Source: Timema cristinae (taxonomy: Eukaryota; Arthropoda; Insecta; Phasmatodea; Timematidae). From it: a DNA stretch of 64,000 nucleotides. Below the pieces are notes generated by a model. The model ran no database searches and was not told the DNA's origin. It saw only the letters and a program-made list of their open reading frames with translations. The stretch spans positions 39,592,894 to 39,656,893 of the forward strand of contig JBCFYV010011164.1 of NCBI GenBank assembly GCA_039000515.1. Reading direction: 5' to 3'. Positions within the stretch are counted from its first letter, which is position 1; each line of letters begins with the position of its first letter. Positions 33,241 to 45,589 of this stretch are shown here, in pieces. Position numbers and translations under genes: made by a program.

Positions 33241-33369
33241 TCTATATATTTATCGTAAGTAAACAAATATTATTATCAATTATGTAAAATAGTCCCCCGA
33301 TACCAATGTTGAACTAAATAATGGCATTTAAAAATATCAAATGACAATATAATGATCCTTACTTTAATA

Positions 33370-33595
33370 TAGGAATGTTGAGAGGGTGAATGTGGATCAA
33401 GTGATGAAGAAAATATAGGAAAGTAGAGTATGTGGATCAAAAGGAAGGGTAGTCTATCTAAGACGTGTTTAAATGTTGTATACGAATGTTTGAAAAGGAA
33501 AAGCATTAATAGTTTTAAGAACAAAATAGCATGTATTACTTGGTGTATGGATGTTGTTGAAATGAAGGGAGCATACAACATACAAAGATAGTAAA
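33370..33595 (+). pseudogene. LINE-C reverse transcriptase C-terminal fragment
   Basis: Translates to NVERVNVDQVMKKI, ESRVCGSKGKGSLSKTCLNV and NKIACITWCMDVVEMKGAYN. This matches the LINE end H-V-E-R-M-x-x-D-R-x-x-K-x-I-Y-E-S-R-V-x-G-x-R-G-R-G-R-P, also seen on the minus strand at 16780-17215. A long antisense ORF covering it is a shadow. Confidence 0.72.
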
Positions 33596-33754
33596 GTGTG
33601 AATAAAGCTAGTGAGGATGAATTAAGTACGAAGTGGTTTTTTGAGCTGTATTCACATTTTATTGTCCGCCTCACAAGGGAATGTTGTGATTATTTATATA
33701 TATAAATACATATATATATATATATTACGTACAATTATTTATAACGCTAAACAA

Positions 33755-34005
33755 TTGGCATCTACCCATTTTGAACCAAATCGCTATAGATATTCTTTTA
33801 AATATGCAAGTTTAAAAAAAAAGACAGTAATTAGTAAACTACCATTAAGATAATTTCCCCCCAAAAACTAATATACAACTTTTTTTTGTCACGTCAAATA
33901 CACCACAGATATATATGTATATATATATATAAATATATATATGTATATATATAAATATATACATATATATATAAATATATATGTATATATATAAATATAT
34001 ATATG

Positions 34006-34039
<34 letters not shown>

Positions 34040-34760
34040 AATATATATATAAATATATATATTGTATAATATATAAATATATATATATACATATAAATAT
34101 ATATATATGTATATATATAAATAATATATATATGTTTATATATATGTATATATATAAATATATATATATGTATATATATATGTATATATATATAAATATA
34201 TATAATTATATATATATTTTTATATATATATTTTTATATTATACTTTTTTTAATATATATATATATATATATATATTTATATTTAAAAAAAGTCTAATTT
34301 CCATTTTCGAAATATTTTGAAGTTTTTTAAAATCACTCATTACTAAACAGTAAACAACCTTTTAATGAAAAACACTAAATATACATTGTTATTTGGAAGG
34401 TCAAACGCTCCTTATATATCTATTTTAAACAATAATGCCGGATCCATTTTTGAAAAATTACGAATTCGAAAATATCTCTTGTCAATAAATTACCTTTAAT
34501 TTGAGGGCGAGGGTCAAAATAAAAATGTCTCGGGGTTTAGCAATATCAAATAAACATATCAAGTTTGAAAGTCATGAAACCGTTACAAATTAATGTCAAT
34601 GGATGGATAAACAGTATTTTGAAATCCCCTTTTACAGCTTCATACAAACATAAAACGTAAAGATTAGTCATAATATCCAAGGTCAAATATGTTCACGATC
34701 ACAGTAATTTATCTTGATATGAGAAAGTACAAATCTACTAGTTTTGCTTTCATAGCCCGT
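33755..34760. repeat. Dispersed repeat, family 2, split by an AT microsatellite
   Basis: Blocks such as CCATTTTGAACCAAATCGCT, CAGTAATTAGTAAACTACC, GGTCAAACGCTCCTTATATA and TTTATCTTGATATGAGAAAG have counterparts at 60690-61530 (CCATTTTGAACCAGATTTCT, GTCAACCACTCCCTAGATAT, TTTATTGTGATATGAGGAAG). Borders are uncertain. Confidence 0.45.
33905..34285. repeat. AT-rich microsatellite (TATATG/TATAAA units)
   Basis: Long runs of TATA with scattered G and AAA interruptions. All ORFs here are artefacts. Confidence 0.92.
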
Positions 34761-35049
34761 AAACATGTCTTATGAAGCAGTCATGTTTGAAAAATTGTGT
34801 CAATTTGGAAATCTTTACGGTACAATGACCATTTAACATGTTTGTCATATTTTACCATCCCGATTATGTTTTGAAAGATGATACTGTGATCTATTGACAG
34901 CTATACAATTTTAACAAATCTATGTGCTTTCCGACTCTATAATTTTATCAATTCTAGATTTTTTTTATCAGGTCTGCATTTTGGATAGCCTACTTTTTTT
35001 TAACAATTCTACATTTAAAGTTACAAAGACCGTAGGTTCTAAAAAGTTT

Positions 35050-35225
35050 TTACCTGTTCAAGTTACACGACTATGCACTAATTATGCTAATGGATTTAGG
35101 GCTGATACAAGATTATATTTAGAGGAAGTATACCCACACTTGCGTAAAGGGAGAGTGTTAAACTATTTTGAAAACCTCACTACCCTCGACCGAGATTCGA
35201 ACTTGAATCTCCCCATAAAGACTAA
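35050..35225 (-). mobile_element. SINE-B, whole copy of the element cut at base 1
   Basis: On the minus strand: B-box CAAGTTCGAATCTCGGTCG, AGGTTTTCAAAATAGTTT, CTTTACGCAAGTGTGGGTAT, TTAGCATAATTAGTGC. Its right part is duplicated at 1-75. The first base of the window falls inside it, so this element does not mark the true left limit of the duplication. Confidence 0.78.
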
Positions 35226-35461
35226 ATAGTTATTCCTGCAAACACCAGACGTTCATAGAAAGCTCAGAATCACTAGTAAAGTTGCATCGGCATATCACCC
35301 AACACACTCTTAATTGTTTAAAATTGTTTTGCTTGCTCAACGTATTTAAAAAAAAAACACCTAATTTCTTGGCCAATAATTGGAACACACGACGAGATCG
35401 GGTGAGACTGGCACATGTGTCCACGGACCCACTGGTTAGTTTCCAGCATATATCTCCCTTA

Positions 35462-36036
35462 AGGCCGCTACACACGTACAGGTATACCTGTTAGGTTTGC
35501 CTGTACAGGCGTGCCAGTCCGGTATAACTGAACGTGTAGATGACGACACTGTACAGTGATTTTGGCCTGCACAGACTACTGAAGCAAATAGTTAATTTCA
35601 TTCGATATACCTGCGTCTGAGCAAACTGCGCAGTCATACCGGAGAGTGTGTACTGAAATGCGCAGACGGCTCAGTTCAGTTGTTGCTGTTGCCACTGCCA
35701 TATCGTTCACTAACTAGATAAGTTTCACTCTTTCGTTATAAAATTATTTTTGTACACAATCTTTAGGGGGAAATTTCAATTCGTATAACAAGTTTACATG
35801 TGAATAACGCTCTCTTCTGTTCAACCAATCCTTACACCACATCTCTCGTTTAACTTGTGTCACTACTAACAAGCCAACTATTGTCAAAGCATCATCTGTT
35901 GATGCCATTGCTAGCCGACAGTGAAATAACAACTTGAACGAAAAGAAAAAAAAAAAAACCTGTGACCTGATGAAGAAAAACTGTATCTTGTGAATGCACT
36001 AGCACATCAGGTATACCTGTACGTGTGTAGCTGCCT
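35462..36036. mobile_element. PIF/Harbinger-like MITE, copy-2 allele
   Basis: Same termini and same TTA flanks as at 302-871. It differs by a few bases in A runs. The shared insertion site shows it predates the duplication. Confidence 0.8.
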
Positions 36037-36157
36037 TTACTTATTTAATAATTTCAACCGTGTTATTATGCACCTCGCAATCTTTAACATATCAATTTGT
36101 GACGTGTCTCTTTCAGTGGTTGCATTAATTGAGGGTAGTTTTTCCTAAAAGTTTTCC

Positions 36158-36158
36158 A

Positions 36159-36215
<57 letters not shown>
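36158..36215. repeat. (CT)n microsatellite
   Basis: Expanded relative to copy 1 (998-1022), inside the same composite of SINE pieces. Confidence 0.9.
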
Positions 36216-36216
<1 letters not shown>

Positions 36217-36388
36217 CCCCCTTTCCCCTCCCATGCAAATGAAATTGACACCTAAACGAAGGAATCGAACACAGGACCCTTGGCCTAGTACGCCAATGTT
36301 CTTACTACATAGTTATACAGGAATTAGCTTACTAAGTCAAAGGCCCCGAGTTTGATTCCCAAGTCCATGTGTCATTTATCAATTTAAA

Positions 36389-36430
<42 letters not shown>

Positions 36431-36432
<2 letters not shown>

Positions 36433-36698
36433 GCACCGCGTCTTACTACCCGTTCGGGTTATACGCACTTACGCTAATGTGTAATGGTAGGGTGATTGTG
36501 AGATGAAATGGAGGACCTACAGTTTAACGTGGAATCCGAACCACGGTGGAGGCCTGGCAATCCCCACATTCACAATATGTCTTGTCAGAGGTGAAGGAAA
36601 GGTTTGGTAATCAGATAAATCTGTGCCGGGACCGAGGATTGAACCCCACACCCCTAGCACAGAAGTCTGACACCTTACCCCTAGATCGTCAGGTCACC
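36431..36698 (-). mobile_element. SINE-A, copy-2 allele
   Basis: Counterpart of 1278-1545, with a better preserved tail (GCGTCTTACTACCCGTTCGG) and a shorter (ATT)n tail at 36389-36430. Confidence 0.9.
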
Positions 36699-36950
36699 TA
36701 ATTTAAATATTATTATTTAGTTTGGTTTGCTAATTTTGAAGGGTTCAGGAATCAAAACCTGTAGGGGTGTACTTATTTATCTTAAATGTTTTCCCAATTT
36801 CCATCTACGCAAATGTATCTTTTTATATAGCATATTATACTATCTTTATACTTACCATTGTTAGTGTAATTACTATGCAGATTGTCCTCAAACTCAATTT
36901 CCAAACTTCCCTATCGCATTTTATGCTTCAAATATAAATAAAACTTTATA

Positions 36951-37130
36951 CAAACATAGGTTGCAAAACGCTCCCTTTTAGAGATTGCTCCATTGAAAAG
37001 TTCTTAAAATACTAAACAGGTGTTTTCGATTTGTATTCATGTTACCATTAAAAACCACAAATTTAAAAGAAAAAAGTTCTAAGAACCTTCTGGATGCTTC
37101 TAAAGGGAAGGATTTTGCAACTTATGTTTG
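36951..37130. mobile_element. 180-bp inverted-repeat MITE, copy-2 allele
   Basis: Same length as in copy 1. Here the right arm reads CTAAAGGGAAGGATTTTGCA, closer to perfect pairing with the left arm. Confidence 0.65.
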
Positions 37131-37298
37131 GTTGGATTTTCGTTTTTATTTTGAAACATAGAATATGGTAGTAGTGTTTAGCATCTGAAGTGGGGTGTAT
37201 GCTCTAAATGGGTTTAATCCGGATGGGTAGTAAGACGCGTTGACAAAAAAAAAGGTTCGATGCCTTTTTTATATTAAAATAGACATTTACAATAAAAG

Positions 37299-37579
37299 GG
37301 GTGACCTGGTGGTCTAGGTGTAAGGTGTCAGACTTCTATGCTGGCGGCCGTGGTTCAATCCTCGGTCCCGGCACAGATTTATCTGATTTCCAAACCCTCC
37401 CTACACCTCTGACAAGACATCTTGTGAATGTGTGGAATGCCAGGTCGCCACCGTGGTTCGGATTCCACGTTAAACTGTAGGTCCTTCATTTCATCTCACA
37501 ATCACCCTACCATTACACATTAGCGTAAGTGCGTATAACCCGAACGGGTAGTAAGACGCGGTGCTAATAATAATAATAA
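37299..37579 (+). mobile_element. SINE-A, copy-2 allele
   Basis: Counterpart of 2153-2436, with the same TACAATAAAAG target duplication (37288-37298 and 37580-37590). Confidence 0.92.
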
Positions 37580-38823
37580 TACAATAAAAGTCTTAAGATT
37601 TTTTGAAACGAAATAATAGATGTATACATTGTTATAAGAACACTACACAAAAGATTATAATTAATGATATAATATGCACTGTTACTTAATCTATCGCATT
37701 AGGAACTAAGAACATTGTTACAGAAAAAGTAAGAATAGAGATTTATCTTTTTCACCAAAGAACATAAGAATAAAATTTATTTTTAAAGACCTGAATTATA
37801 AATATATATATTTGATTATAGTTCAGAAACTATTGGTTTCATTAAAATATATTTCAAATAAAAGATGTTATCTTAAATAGTATTACAACTTTACAATGAT
37901 AAGATATTTCGTATCTCAAATAGTTGCGGAGAAATGATGAAACGTGGAAAATTTCCCTTATGTAAAGTACCAGCAAAGTTACTTTCATAGGAAAATTAAA
38001 ATTTCCATCTTGTTTATAATAATACATCTTTTAAGATAAGACATGTAATCAAAATCGTTAGAAAGGATTTTGAGAAAATCGATTTTGTTTTATTATTGCC
38101 CTCCAGTAACTAATTCCAAAAACCCTTCAGGGAGACAATATAAAAACCTCAAATACCAAGTTTTAGCTCAATCGGTAAAATAGTTCCAGCCGATGTACAG
38201 GCAGAATGGCGAAAACCACATTTATGGTTTGTTATTTTAATTATGTAAATAATATTATTTAGTTTTATTTATAAAATAAACGCTTTATAGATTGGTACAT
38301 ATTAAACTTATTTTTAGTTTTGAAATCTACCCTCCCTAAGTGCCCTTTTCAGGAGAAATTCCTGAAGATGACCTTGACCTTTTCCACCCTCTAAATTCAA
38401 AACCTATTGCTCCATTACTAATGTGATTGTTTGTTATATCAATTTTACCACTAAAATTCAATATTTTGTGTTGTAATACAACCCAAATATACATTACCCC
38501 AAACAAACAAGAATACATTTTTGTGTGTGTATGTTTGTTGTTGCTGTTGTTGCACCCTCCTACGTGATTGCTTACCATGACGCGACGCATCGCTACGTAA
38601 TAACAACAAATGAAGTGTATGTTTGCACAAAATCTATTTAATCATTTTAATGTTATACAATCCTTGTACGTAATTACCAATTCCAGAGAAATGTTTAAAT
38701 AAGTAATTACTCTCCATGTCTTTTGTGTAAACAATAAACAAAGATACCGGATGGAGTGAAAATCTCGAACAATTAAAAAAAAAATGTTACACATGGAGAT
38801 TAACATTTTACCAATGTTCTGCT

Positions 38824-38939
38824 AAAATTGATATTGTTCATTATATAACAGCTAGAGTTTGTCCGTGGCCTTACTCCCATTAAAATTGATATTGTTCATT
38901 ATATAACAGCTAGAGTTTGTCCGTGGCCTTACTCCCATT
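38824..38939 (+). repeat. 58-bp tandem duplication
   Basis: Two head-to-tail units (38824-38881, 38882-38939) of a sequence single in copy 1. Confidence 0.93.
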
Positions 38940-38948
38940 AAAATTGGT

Positions 38949-39166
38949 TACCCGCTTAAGTGGCCACATGGTCTAAGGCACTACTATTGCAATGGACTAA
39001 ACTACCGAGGACGGGTACTTCTTTAGGGTTCGATCCCAGTCGGGTGCACTGAGAGTGGTTTTACCCTCTCCCTCCACGCAAATTCAGGTGAGCTTTCTCT
39101 AAATAAAACCTTCCTAATACCTAACACATTATTGTAATTAGTATGTAGGCGTGTAGCTCGTAATGA
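38949..39166 (+). mobile_element. SINE-B, copy-2 allele
   Basis: Counterpart of 3745-3957, with CTAAGGCACTACTATTGC and GATCCCAGTCGGGTGCACTG closer to the family. Homology with copy 1 ends just after it. Confidence 0.75.
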
Positions 39167-39721
39167 AATTTAAGGGAACTTTCATTTAAATCAAACCCAT
39201 CACAAACGTTTGTAAAGAAAGTTAAATACATGGTGCCCGAACACAATGTATTTAAAATATAAAGCTAAGGATGACGCACGTGTATCTAGTTCTATCAAGT
39301 TGTAGACTAAGGTGACTGGGAAGAAGAAGTTGGACAGTGCTTTATGCGCTTACGAAGATTCACAAAGAAACACAACAATTCTTCTACACTTCCTCACACC
39401 TTCCCTCTAACTGATCAAGTGTCATGCTCTGTACCCTCGTCAAGATGCCGTGACGTATGTTTACTGCTTACGCCTGGTTTTTTTTTTATACTTTTGCTCT
39501 ATGATTAAATAGCGCAATGGTATATATATAGCTTACTTTGTCCCCCGTGAACAGATGCCAGTTTTCAATTTAGATAATATGGTATATAGATCCGGTCATA
39601 ACAATAACTAACATATATGATAACTTGGCTATTTAATTCATGGTAATATGTGCGCATTAGCACGTCTACCACAGACTCTGCCTCAAAACATGAGTGAAGA
39701 ATTACCCTGGACACGGGACAA

Positions 39722-39800
39722 CTCTTGGATAGCTCAATGATTAGTGTACTAATCCTAATGTCCTGGGCTTTATTCCCGTGTTCAGGTGTAAGTTTTCAAT
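39722..39800 (+). mobile_element. tRNA-like SINE head, third type
   Basis: TTGGATAGCTCAATGATTAG (A box) and GGGCTTTATTCCCGTG (B-box position, worn) have tRNA spacing. The following TAAGTTTTCAATATATAAAA resembles CAGTTTTCAATTTAGATAAT near 39562, suggesting two copies of a further SINE type. Confidence 0.4.
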
Positions 39801-39949
39801 ATATAAAATATGATAATTATAAAGGTGGATCTAATGGAAATTATAAACTTAATTGGCTTTAGTATTCAAACCATTATGATATGTGCATTCGTACAGTTGC
39901 CATTGTATTACTGGCAGGATTATTAAAACAACTACAAGCCCTAATAACC

Positions 39950-40135
39950 GGAGATTGAGGTTAGTCTCTCAATCAAGTGTAATGAGGGGGTATTTTCCAA
40001 AACAAATTTCCACTCTCCTCCCACATTGATGCGGGTACATTTCTTCCAAATACAACCTTCCTAAGAACTAAAACCATGAGCGGAATTAGTGGATAGGGGT
40101 ATAACTCGAATGAATGCTAAGACGCAGTGCTAAAA
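39950..40135 (+). mobile_element. SINE-B, degraded
   Basis: AGTGTAATGAGGGGGTATTT, CTCCTCCCACATTGATGCGG, ACTAAAACCATGAGCGGAAT and CGAATGAATGCTAAGACGCA keep the order of SINE-B motifs. Confidence 0.65.
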
Positions 40136-40189
40136 AACTAATATATCAATAAAGAAACTTGTCAAGCTAACTGAGGTAAATTTAGCGGA

Positions 40190-40464
40190 TACGCGTGGCA
40201 GGGTACAGGCTTGATGTCACTTATCAGATACTTACGAAATACGTAATGGGTTATAACAAGGATATTCACTTTACCCATTACTTTTTAATCTAGCATTAAA
40301 TCATGTTATTAGGGTAATGTAAGAGAGAGGGGAAGGTTGGGTACTAGACGGTACAATGAAGCTTTTAGGATACGCAGATTATTTAGCTTTGTTGGGTAAG
40401 AGTAAGGAAAATATTTCAAGATATGTCGAAATTTTACTAGATGCAATTGATGAAATAGTTTTAG
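40190..40464 (+). pseudogene. LINE-A reverse transcriptase fragment, cut by a gap
   Basis: The RT catalytic region: DIHFTH then PLLFNL-like (frame change), NHVIRVM, and an open stretch MKLLGYADYLALLGKSKENI followed by SRYVEILLDAIDEIVL. The YADD box is YADY here, which would remove one catalytic aspartate. The neighbouring blocks match the LINE-A at 6380 and 44700. The sequence stops at the 100-N gap. Confidence 0.82.
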
Positions 40465-40564
40465 NNNNNNNNNNNNNNNNNNNNNNNNNNNNNNNNNNNN
40501 NNNNNNNNNNNNNNNNNNNNNNNNNNNNNNNNNNNNNNNNNNNNNNNNNNNNNNNNNNNNNNNN
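40465..40564. other. Assembly gap of 100 N
   Basis: Lies between LINE-A coding sequence and a 13-bp tandem array. The array probably stopped the assembler. ORFs running through the N bases are meaningless. Confidence 0.98.
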
Positions 40565-41127
40565 AGCTAAACACACTAGCTATACACACTAACTATACAC
40601 ATCGGCTATACGCGCTAGCTTATACACACACTAGCTATACACACTAGCTATACACACTAGCTAAACACACTAGCTATACACACTAGCTACACACACTAGC
40701 TATACACATTAGCTATACACACTAGCTATACACACTAGCTAAACACACTAGCTATACACACTAGCTATACACACTAGCTATACACACTAGCTAAATACAC
40801 TAGCTATACACACTAACTATACACACTGACTATACACACTGATTATACACACTGACTATACACGCTGACTATACACACTGACTATAAACGCTGACTACAC
40901 ACGCTGACTATACACGCTGACTATACACGCTGACTACACACGCTGACTATACACGCTGACTACGCACGCTGACTATACACGCTGACTACACACGCTGACT
41001 ATACACGCTGACTACACACATTGACTATACACGCTGACTATACACGCTGACTATACACGCTGACTATACACGTTGACTATACACGCTGACTATACACACT
41101 GACTATACACACTAACTATACACACAT
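40565..41127 (+). repeat. 13-bp minisatellite with two subfamilies
   Basis: Tandem 13-mers: CTAGCTATACACA on the left, shifting near 40820-40850 to CTGACTATACACG on the right. It begins at the gap edge, so its full length is unknown. Confidence 0.93.
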
Positions 41128-42350
41128 ACCTACCCATACACATACACACAAATAAATAGTAAAACAGACTAACACTCATACAATATGCACATCTCAATAC
41201 ATTTTTCTTGCCTATCTACATGCCTGTCTCTTCACTGAATTGAACGGCAAGGAAAATTTCATATATTTATAAGTCGTACACTTTAAAACTATAGACAATT
41301 TGATATTTGTGAGTAAATAATGAGTAATATGTTTTAACTATGTTGTTCCTATTGTTATATCAGTAAATAAACTAATATATCAATATGGAATAAGTTTATT
41401 TTAAAAATGAATTATGTGATATTGAGCTATGTGTAGTACTTTCGATAAAATAAGATAGATCTGTTACAATAAAATCAAGACATAATCAACGCATAGAAAT
41501 AAAAAAGAAACATTCAAGATGATGAATTCATCAAAATCATGGCTAACCAGTATAATTATTATTACTTGGGACTACACCCAGGGCGGTGTTTTGATGGGAA
41601 CAATGCCTAGAATATTAAATATTCAGATTTTTATAGAATCCATAAATTTTACAAACGAAATCATATTAATAAAGATCATTTTAAAATGATTCAGTAAATA
41701 TTTAATTAATATAAAAAATCTAGTATATTTTGACGAGGGTTTAACTACTAACTATTACAGGTATGACCAGCCGCCAAAGTAAATTTCTAAGTACAGCCCA
41801 GTCGTAGCATTTTTACCAAAGTTTTTCTCACAATCGAGGTTATTAACATTCTGTATTACACCCACAGTGAACGTAGAATCACATGTGCCCTCCGCTTTCA
41901 AAGAATTTAGGCATTATTGAATGATTAGATTATGGCACAAATTATAATATAAGACCATAATGTAATACGTCAAGGTAAGATTGCTAGCTTTCACAATAAT
42001 AAAATAATACAATGCTATCAATGTTGATCACCAAAGAAAAATTGTTTATATTTTCAAAGAGGGTCTTCCCATGAAAACTGAACTGTATTTACTCTTGCCC
42101 ATGATGAATTAAATATTTTAAAAAATTAACCTCCCTCTTACCCTCATCCCCCCCCCCCCCCAACCTATTTTCGGTAAATACATGGTTTAACAGACGAAAA
42201 ATAACTAATAATATTAAAAGTATAAAATATAGTAAAGTAAATAAATTAGTATATAAATAATCCAATTTAAATAAAGGTGCAGGCATATTTATTTCAAACC
42301 ACACAAAAATGATTGGAATCTAACTTTATAAGTTTATTAAAAGTGTTTAA
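41128..42350. other. No recognised gene
   Basis: A+T-rich, with a poly-C run near 42150. No domain-bearing ORF and no terminal repeats noticed. Confidence 0.5.
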
Positions 42351-42573
42351 ATAATTATGTTTAATCCTTGAAAAAATTTTTGGTCGAGTATTCCCTACAA
42401 CACGTCTTACTATGCATCCAATATTACCACATATTTACATCAGTGGGGTAGAACTCAGGAACGAAGAATTTAGAGAGTGTTTACTTACATTTTCTTGTAG
42501 GGAAAGTGTAAACCTTATTTAAATAAATCTATAGTTATATACTTATAAAAATTGCGCTAAGTTATAATAATTC

Positions 42574-42859
42574 ACAGGTGACCTGGTGGTCTAGGGGTAG
42601 GGTGTCGGACTTCTGTGCTGGGGTCCGGGGTTCAATCCTCGGTCCCGGCACAGATTTATCTGATTGCCAAACCCTTCCTTCACCTCTGACAAGACATATT
42701 GTGAATGTGGGGAATGCCAGGCCTCCACCGTGGTTCGGATTCCACGTTAAACTGTAGGTCCTCCATTTCATCTCACAGTCACCCTACCATTACACATTAG
42801 CGTAAGTGCGTACAACCCGAACGGGTAGTAAGACGCGGTGCTAATAATAATAATAATAA
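42574..42859 (+). mobile_element. SINE-A, complete; headless in copy 1
   Basis: GTGACCTGGTGGTCTAGGGG, GGTTCAATCCTCGG, CAAGACATATTGTGAATGTG, CCCGAACGGGTAGTAAGACG, then (AAT)n. Target duplication TATAATAATTC at 42563-42573 and 42860-42870. One of the best-preserved SINE-A copies in the window. Confidence 0.95.
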
Positions 42860-43604
42860 TATAATAATTCTCAATTTTACAAGAATTAATGTAATTTATT
42901 TATAAATTATATGCAAAACTATTAGCTAAACTAGTTAAGTATTATGTCAAAAAATTGTTTTATTTATATAATTAAAGTAATATAAAATTTTTAGCTTATT
43001 TTAAAAGCAAATACCAAAACAAATATTTTACATTTGGCCCTTAAGAACACAAAATACGAAAAAACGCATAAAAATATGAGGTAGACTTTCTCTGTGTGGC
43101 CAATTCAATTAAATATAATGTTCCCCCGCCCCCCTCCCATCGAACAAATCTATCTACTCTGCTTTGTTTGTTGCAAGTTCGAATTGGGTTGCTGATGAAG
43201 GCCATCCTAGCCAATTTCCGTTCTAATTTTCCTTTTGTACTTTTATCTTTTTGCAACCTTTTTTTTTTACTCTTCCCTATTCAACTCTGCAAAAAATTGT
43301 CTAAATCTACGATTCACTGAAGCGCGAGGGAAAAGGATTCAACAGGAACGCAAAAATATTGCTAATTTCCTTTGAGTTGTTTTATGACTGTGTTGGTGGG
43401 GGGGTTTATTGGAATTTTCTCTTTTACACAAAGATTTTTGCTTTAAATTATTTTAACCACCTTCCCTCGATATCAAACTTATTCAGTTACAAATAAGTAC
43501 ATAAATGGTTACAGATACAAGGTCATATATAGGCCTACTTAATGTGAAACCACAGTCAAATATGCAGACTAGCGTCAAACTTGTTTAGTATATGTTTCTG
43601 GTTA

Positions 43605-43793
43605 CAGTAAAGTTTGGGTTCGAATATTGGATGGGTGTATCGGGTTTATATAGTTTCACCGAAGGTTTTCCTACTATCCTTTAACATAAATTAAGGTTTG
43701 CTTCCTCTAAACTCTATCTTTCTCATCTATTTCCCACCAATGTAATTAAAGGCGGATAACACGGATGGGTGATAAGAAGCTGTGCAAAAAAGA
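43605..43793 (+). mobile_element. Degraded SINE-B, copy-2 allele
   Basis: Counterpart of 5268-5455 with the same worn motifs. Confidence 0.65.
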
Positions 43794-43797
43794 AGAT

Positions 43798-44075
43798 TAT
43801 TATTATTAGCATCGCGTCTTACTACCCAATCAGGTTATACGCACTTACGCTAATGTGTAATGGTAGGCTGATTGTGAGATGAAATTAAGGACCTAGAGTT
43901 TAATGTGGGATCCGAACCACGATGGAGGCCTGGCATTCCCCACATTCACAAGATGTCTTGTCAAAGGGGAAGGAAGGGTTTGGTAATAAGATAAATCTGT
44001 GCCGGGACCGAGGATTGAACCCCGACCGCCAGCACAGAAGTCTGACACCTTAACCCTAGACCACCAGCTCACCTG
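43798..44075 (-). mobile_element. SINE-A, copy-2 allele
   Basis: Counterpart of 5461-5740; near-identical. Confidence 0.88.
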
Positions 44076-44709
44076 CCATAAAAGAATAATTATTTAAGAT
44101 GATATTATCCCTTCCCTAGGAAATTTATTCCCTTGTTCCCGGTAAGGTAGACTTAAATGTCCTTCCTTAAGAGGGAAGAAACCAAATAGTAGAATAAGTA
44201 CGAGAGGAGTCTTGGCTTTACCGTTTAATTACTCCCCTCCTGAGTCCCAAGATCATTTATCATTTATTTCTCACACATCAACTCATGCCCACTCAAATAT
44301 CATACCTCAGCACTCACTGTTATTTATTTTATTAACCTTACACTTTTAAGGCAGAATTTAGAGGAAATATACTAGAATTTACATGCAATAAGAATTTAAA
44401 ACAATTTATGAAAACTATGCTCAATAAACTTAGCTGGTATTCAAACCCTAACCCCTCCTCTCTGGTAAACAAGACTAGACAATATTAACGTCAATACCCA
44501 CATTCCCACTGATGGGAATATCAAAAATAATGAAATGCAATAAATATTATTTTATTTACATTTAATGTATAACAATTTCAAGACAATCCTGAGATATTGT
44601 CTAGATTTAACTGTTTAAAACCAAACAAATCATTCATTCTTCCTTATGTTTTTAGCAGCCATCAATTATCTTATGTGAAGTAAGAAATCTTTTATCATAA
44701 GAATTTGAA

Positions 44710-45589
44710 ATATACGTATGTCAGGGTACGAGTTGGATGCTGCTTATCAGATAATTTTTAAATACTTAATGGGTTGAAAAAAGTAGATGCAGTTTCCCCA
44801 TTACTTTTAATCTAACCTTAGAAAATGTTACTAAGGTAGTACAAGAGAGTATGGAAGGGTTGACATTAAACGGTACAATGCAGCTCTAAGCAAACCTGGA
44901 TGATTTATCTTTGTTAGGTAGTAGTAAGAAAACTGTTGTAAAAAATTAAGTGATTATATTAAAAGCTAGCAAAGAAATACATTTAGAAGTGAACGCTGAA
45001 AATACTAAGTGTATGAGCATAGAGATAACACAGATTGGAGACAATATAAATAGTACTGAGAATAACATATCATTTAATATGATTAATGATTTTAAATATT
45101 TAAGCACAAAAATTATTATTAGATTAAAATTTAGGAAAATAATACAATCGGAACATGTATTATATTACACGTTCAGTAAGTTGTTCAAGCTGTCAATGAA
45201 TATAAAACTCAGAATATACGAAACAATAGTATTAGTGTTTTTTCTTCGTGGCTGTGAGACGTTATATATTATACATTAAATGACGAAAGTGAATTTAGGG
45301 TATTTGAAAACAAGCTGCTTTGGAAGATCTTTGGTCCAAAAAAGGATGAAAATATTGGGTAATGAAGGCGGTTACATACTAATGTGATACATATCCTGTA
45401 CTCATCAGAACATATTGTTAGGGTAATGAAATCACACAGATTAAGGTAGGTAGGATATACAGCTTGAATGTAAGAATCAAGAACAGTGTCCAGAGTATTG
45501 ACTAACAAACCCAATGGGAGTAAACTAGCGGGAATACCTAGACTCAGACGGGAATAAACATCAGAATGGTCCTGAAAGAGATAAGACGT
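44710..45589 (+). pseudogene. LINE-A reverse transcriptase remnant, copy-2 allele
   Basis: The same remnant as 6380-7233 but with a longer open stretch at 44950-45279 (KASKEIHLEVNAENTKCMSI ... LRIYETIVLV). It keeps GGTAGTAGTAAGAAAAC, missing in copy 1. Frame changes and stops elsewhere leave it inactive. Confidence 0.85.

Larger units (their letters stand above)
39170..42660. other. Copy-2-specific 3.5-kb segment
   Basis: Absent from copy 1, which has 370 unrelated bases. It contains a tRNA-like SINE head (39722-39800), a worn SINE-B (39950-40135), a LINE-A RT piece (40190-40464), a gap, a 13-bp minisatellite (40565-41127), about 1.2 kb with nothing recognised (41128-42350), a worn minus SINE-B near 42370-42470, and the head of a SINE-A. 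Confidence 0.8.

Noticed and set aside
33276..33674. 132-codon antisense ORF
   Set aside because: It lies opposite a LINE-C coding fragment whose plus-strand motifs are recognisable, so the antisense frame is a shadow.
40356..40592. ORF running through the N gap
   Set aside because: The N codons are not sequence. Only the left part is real, and it belongs to the LINE-A reverse transcriptase.
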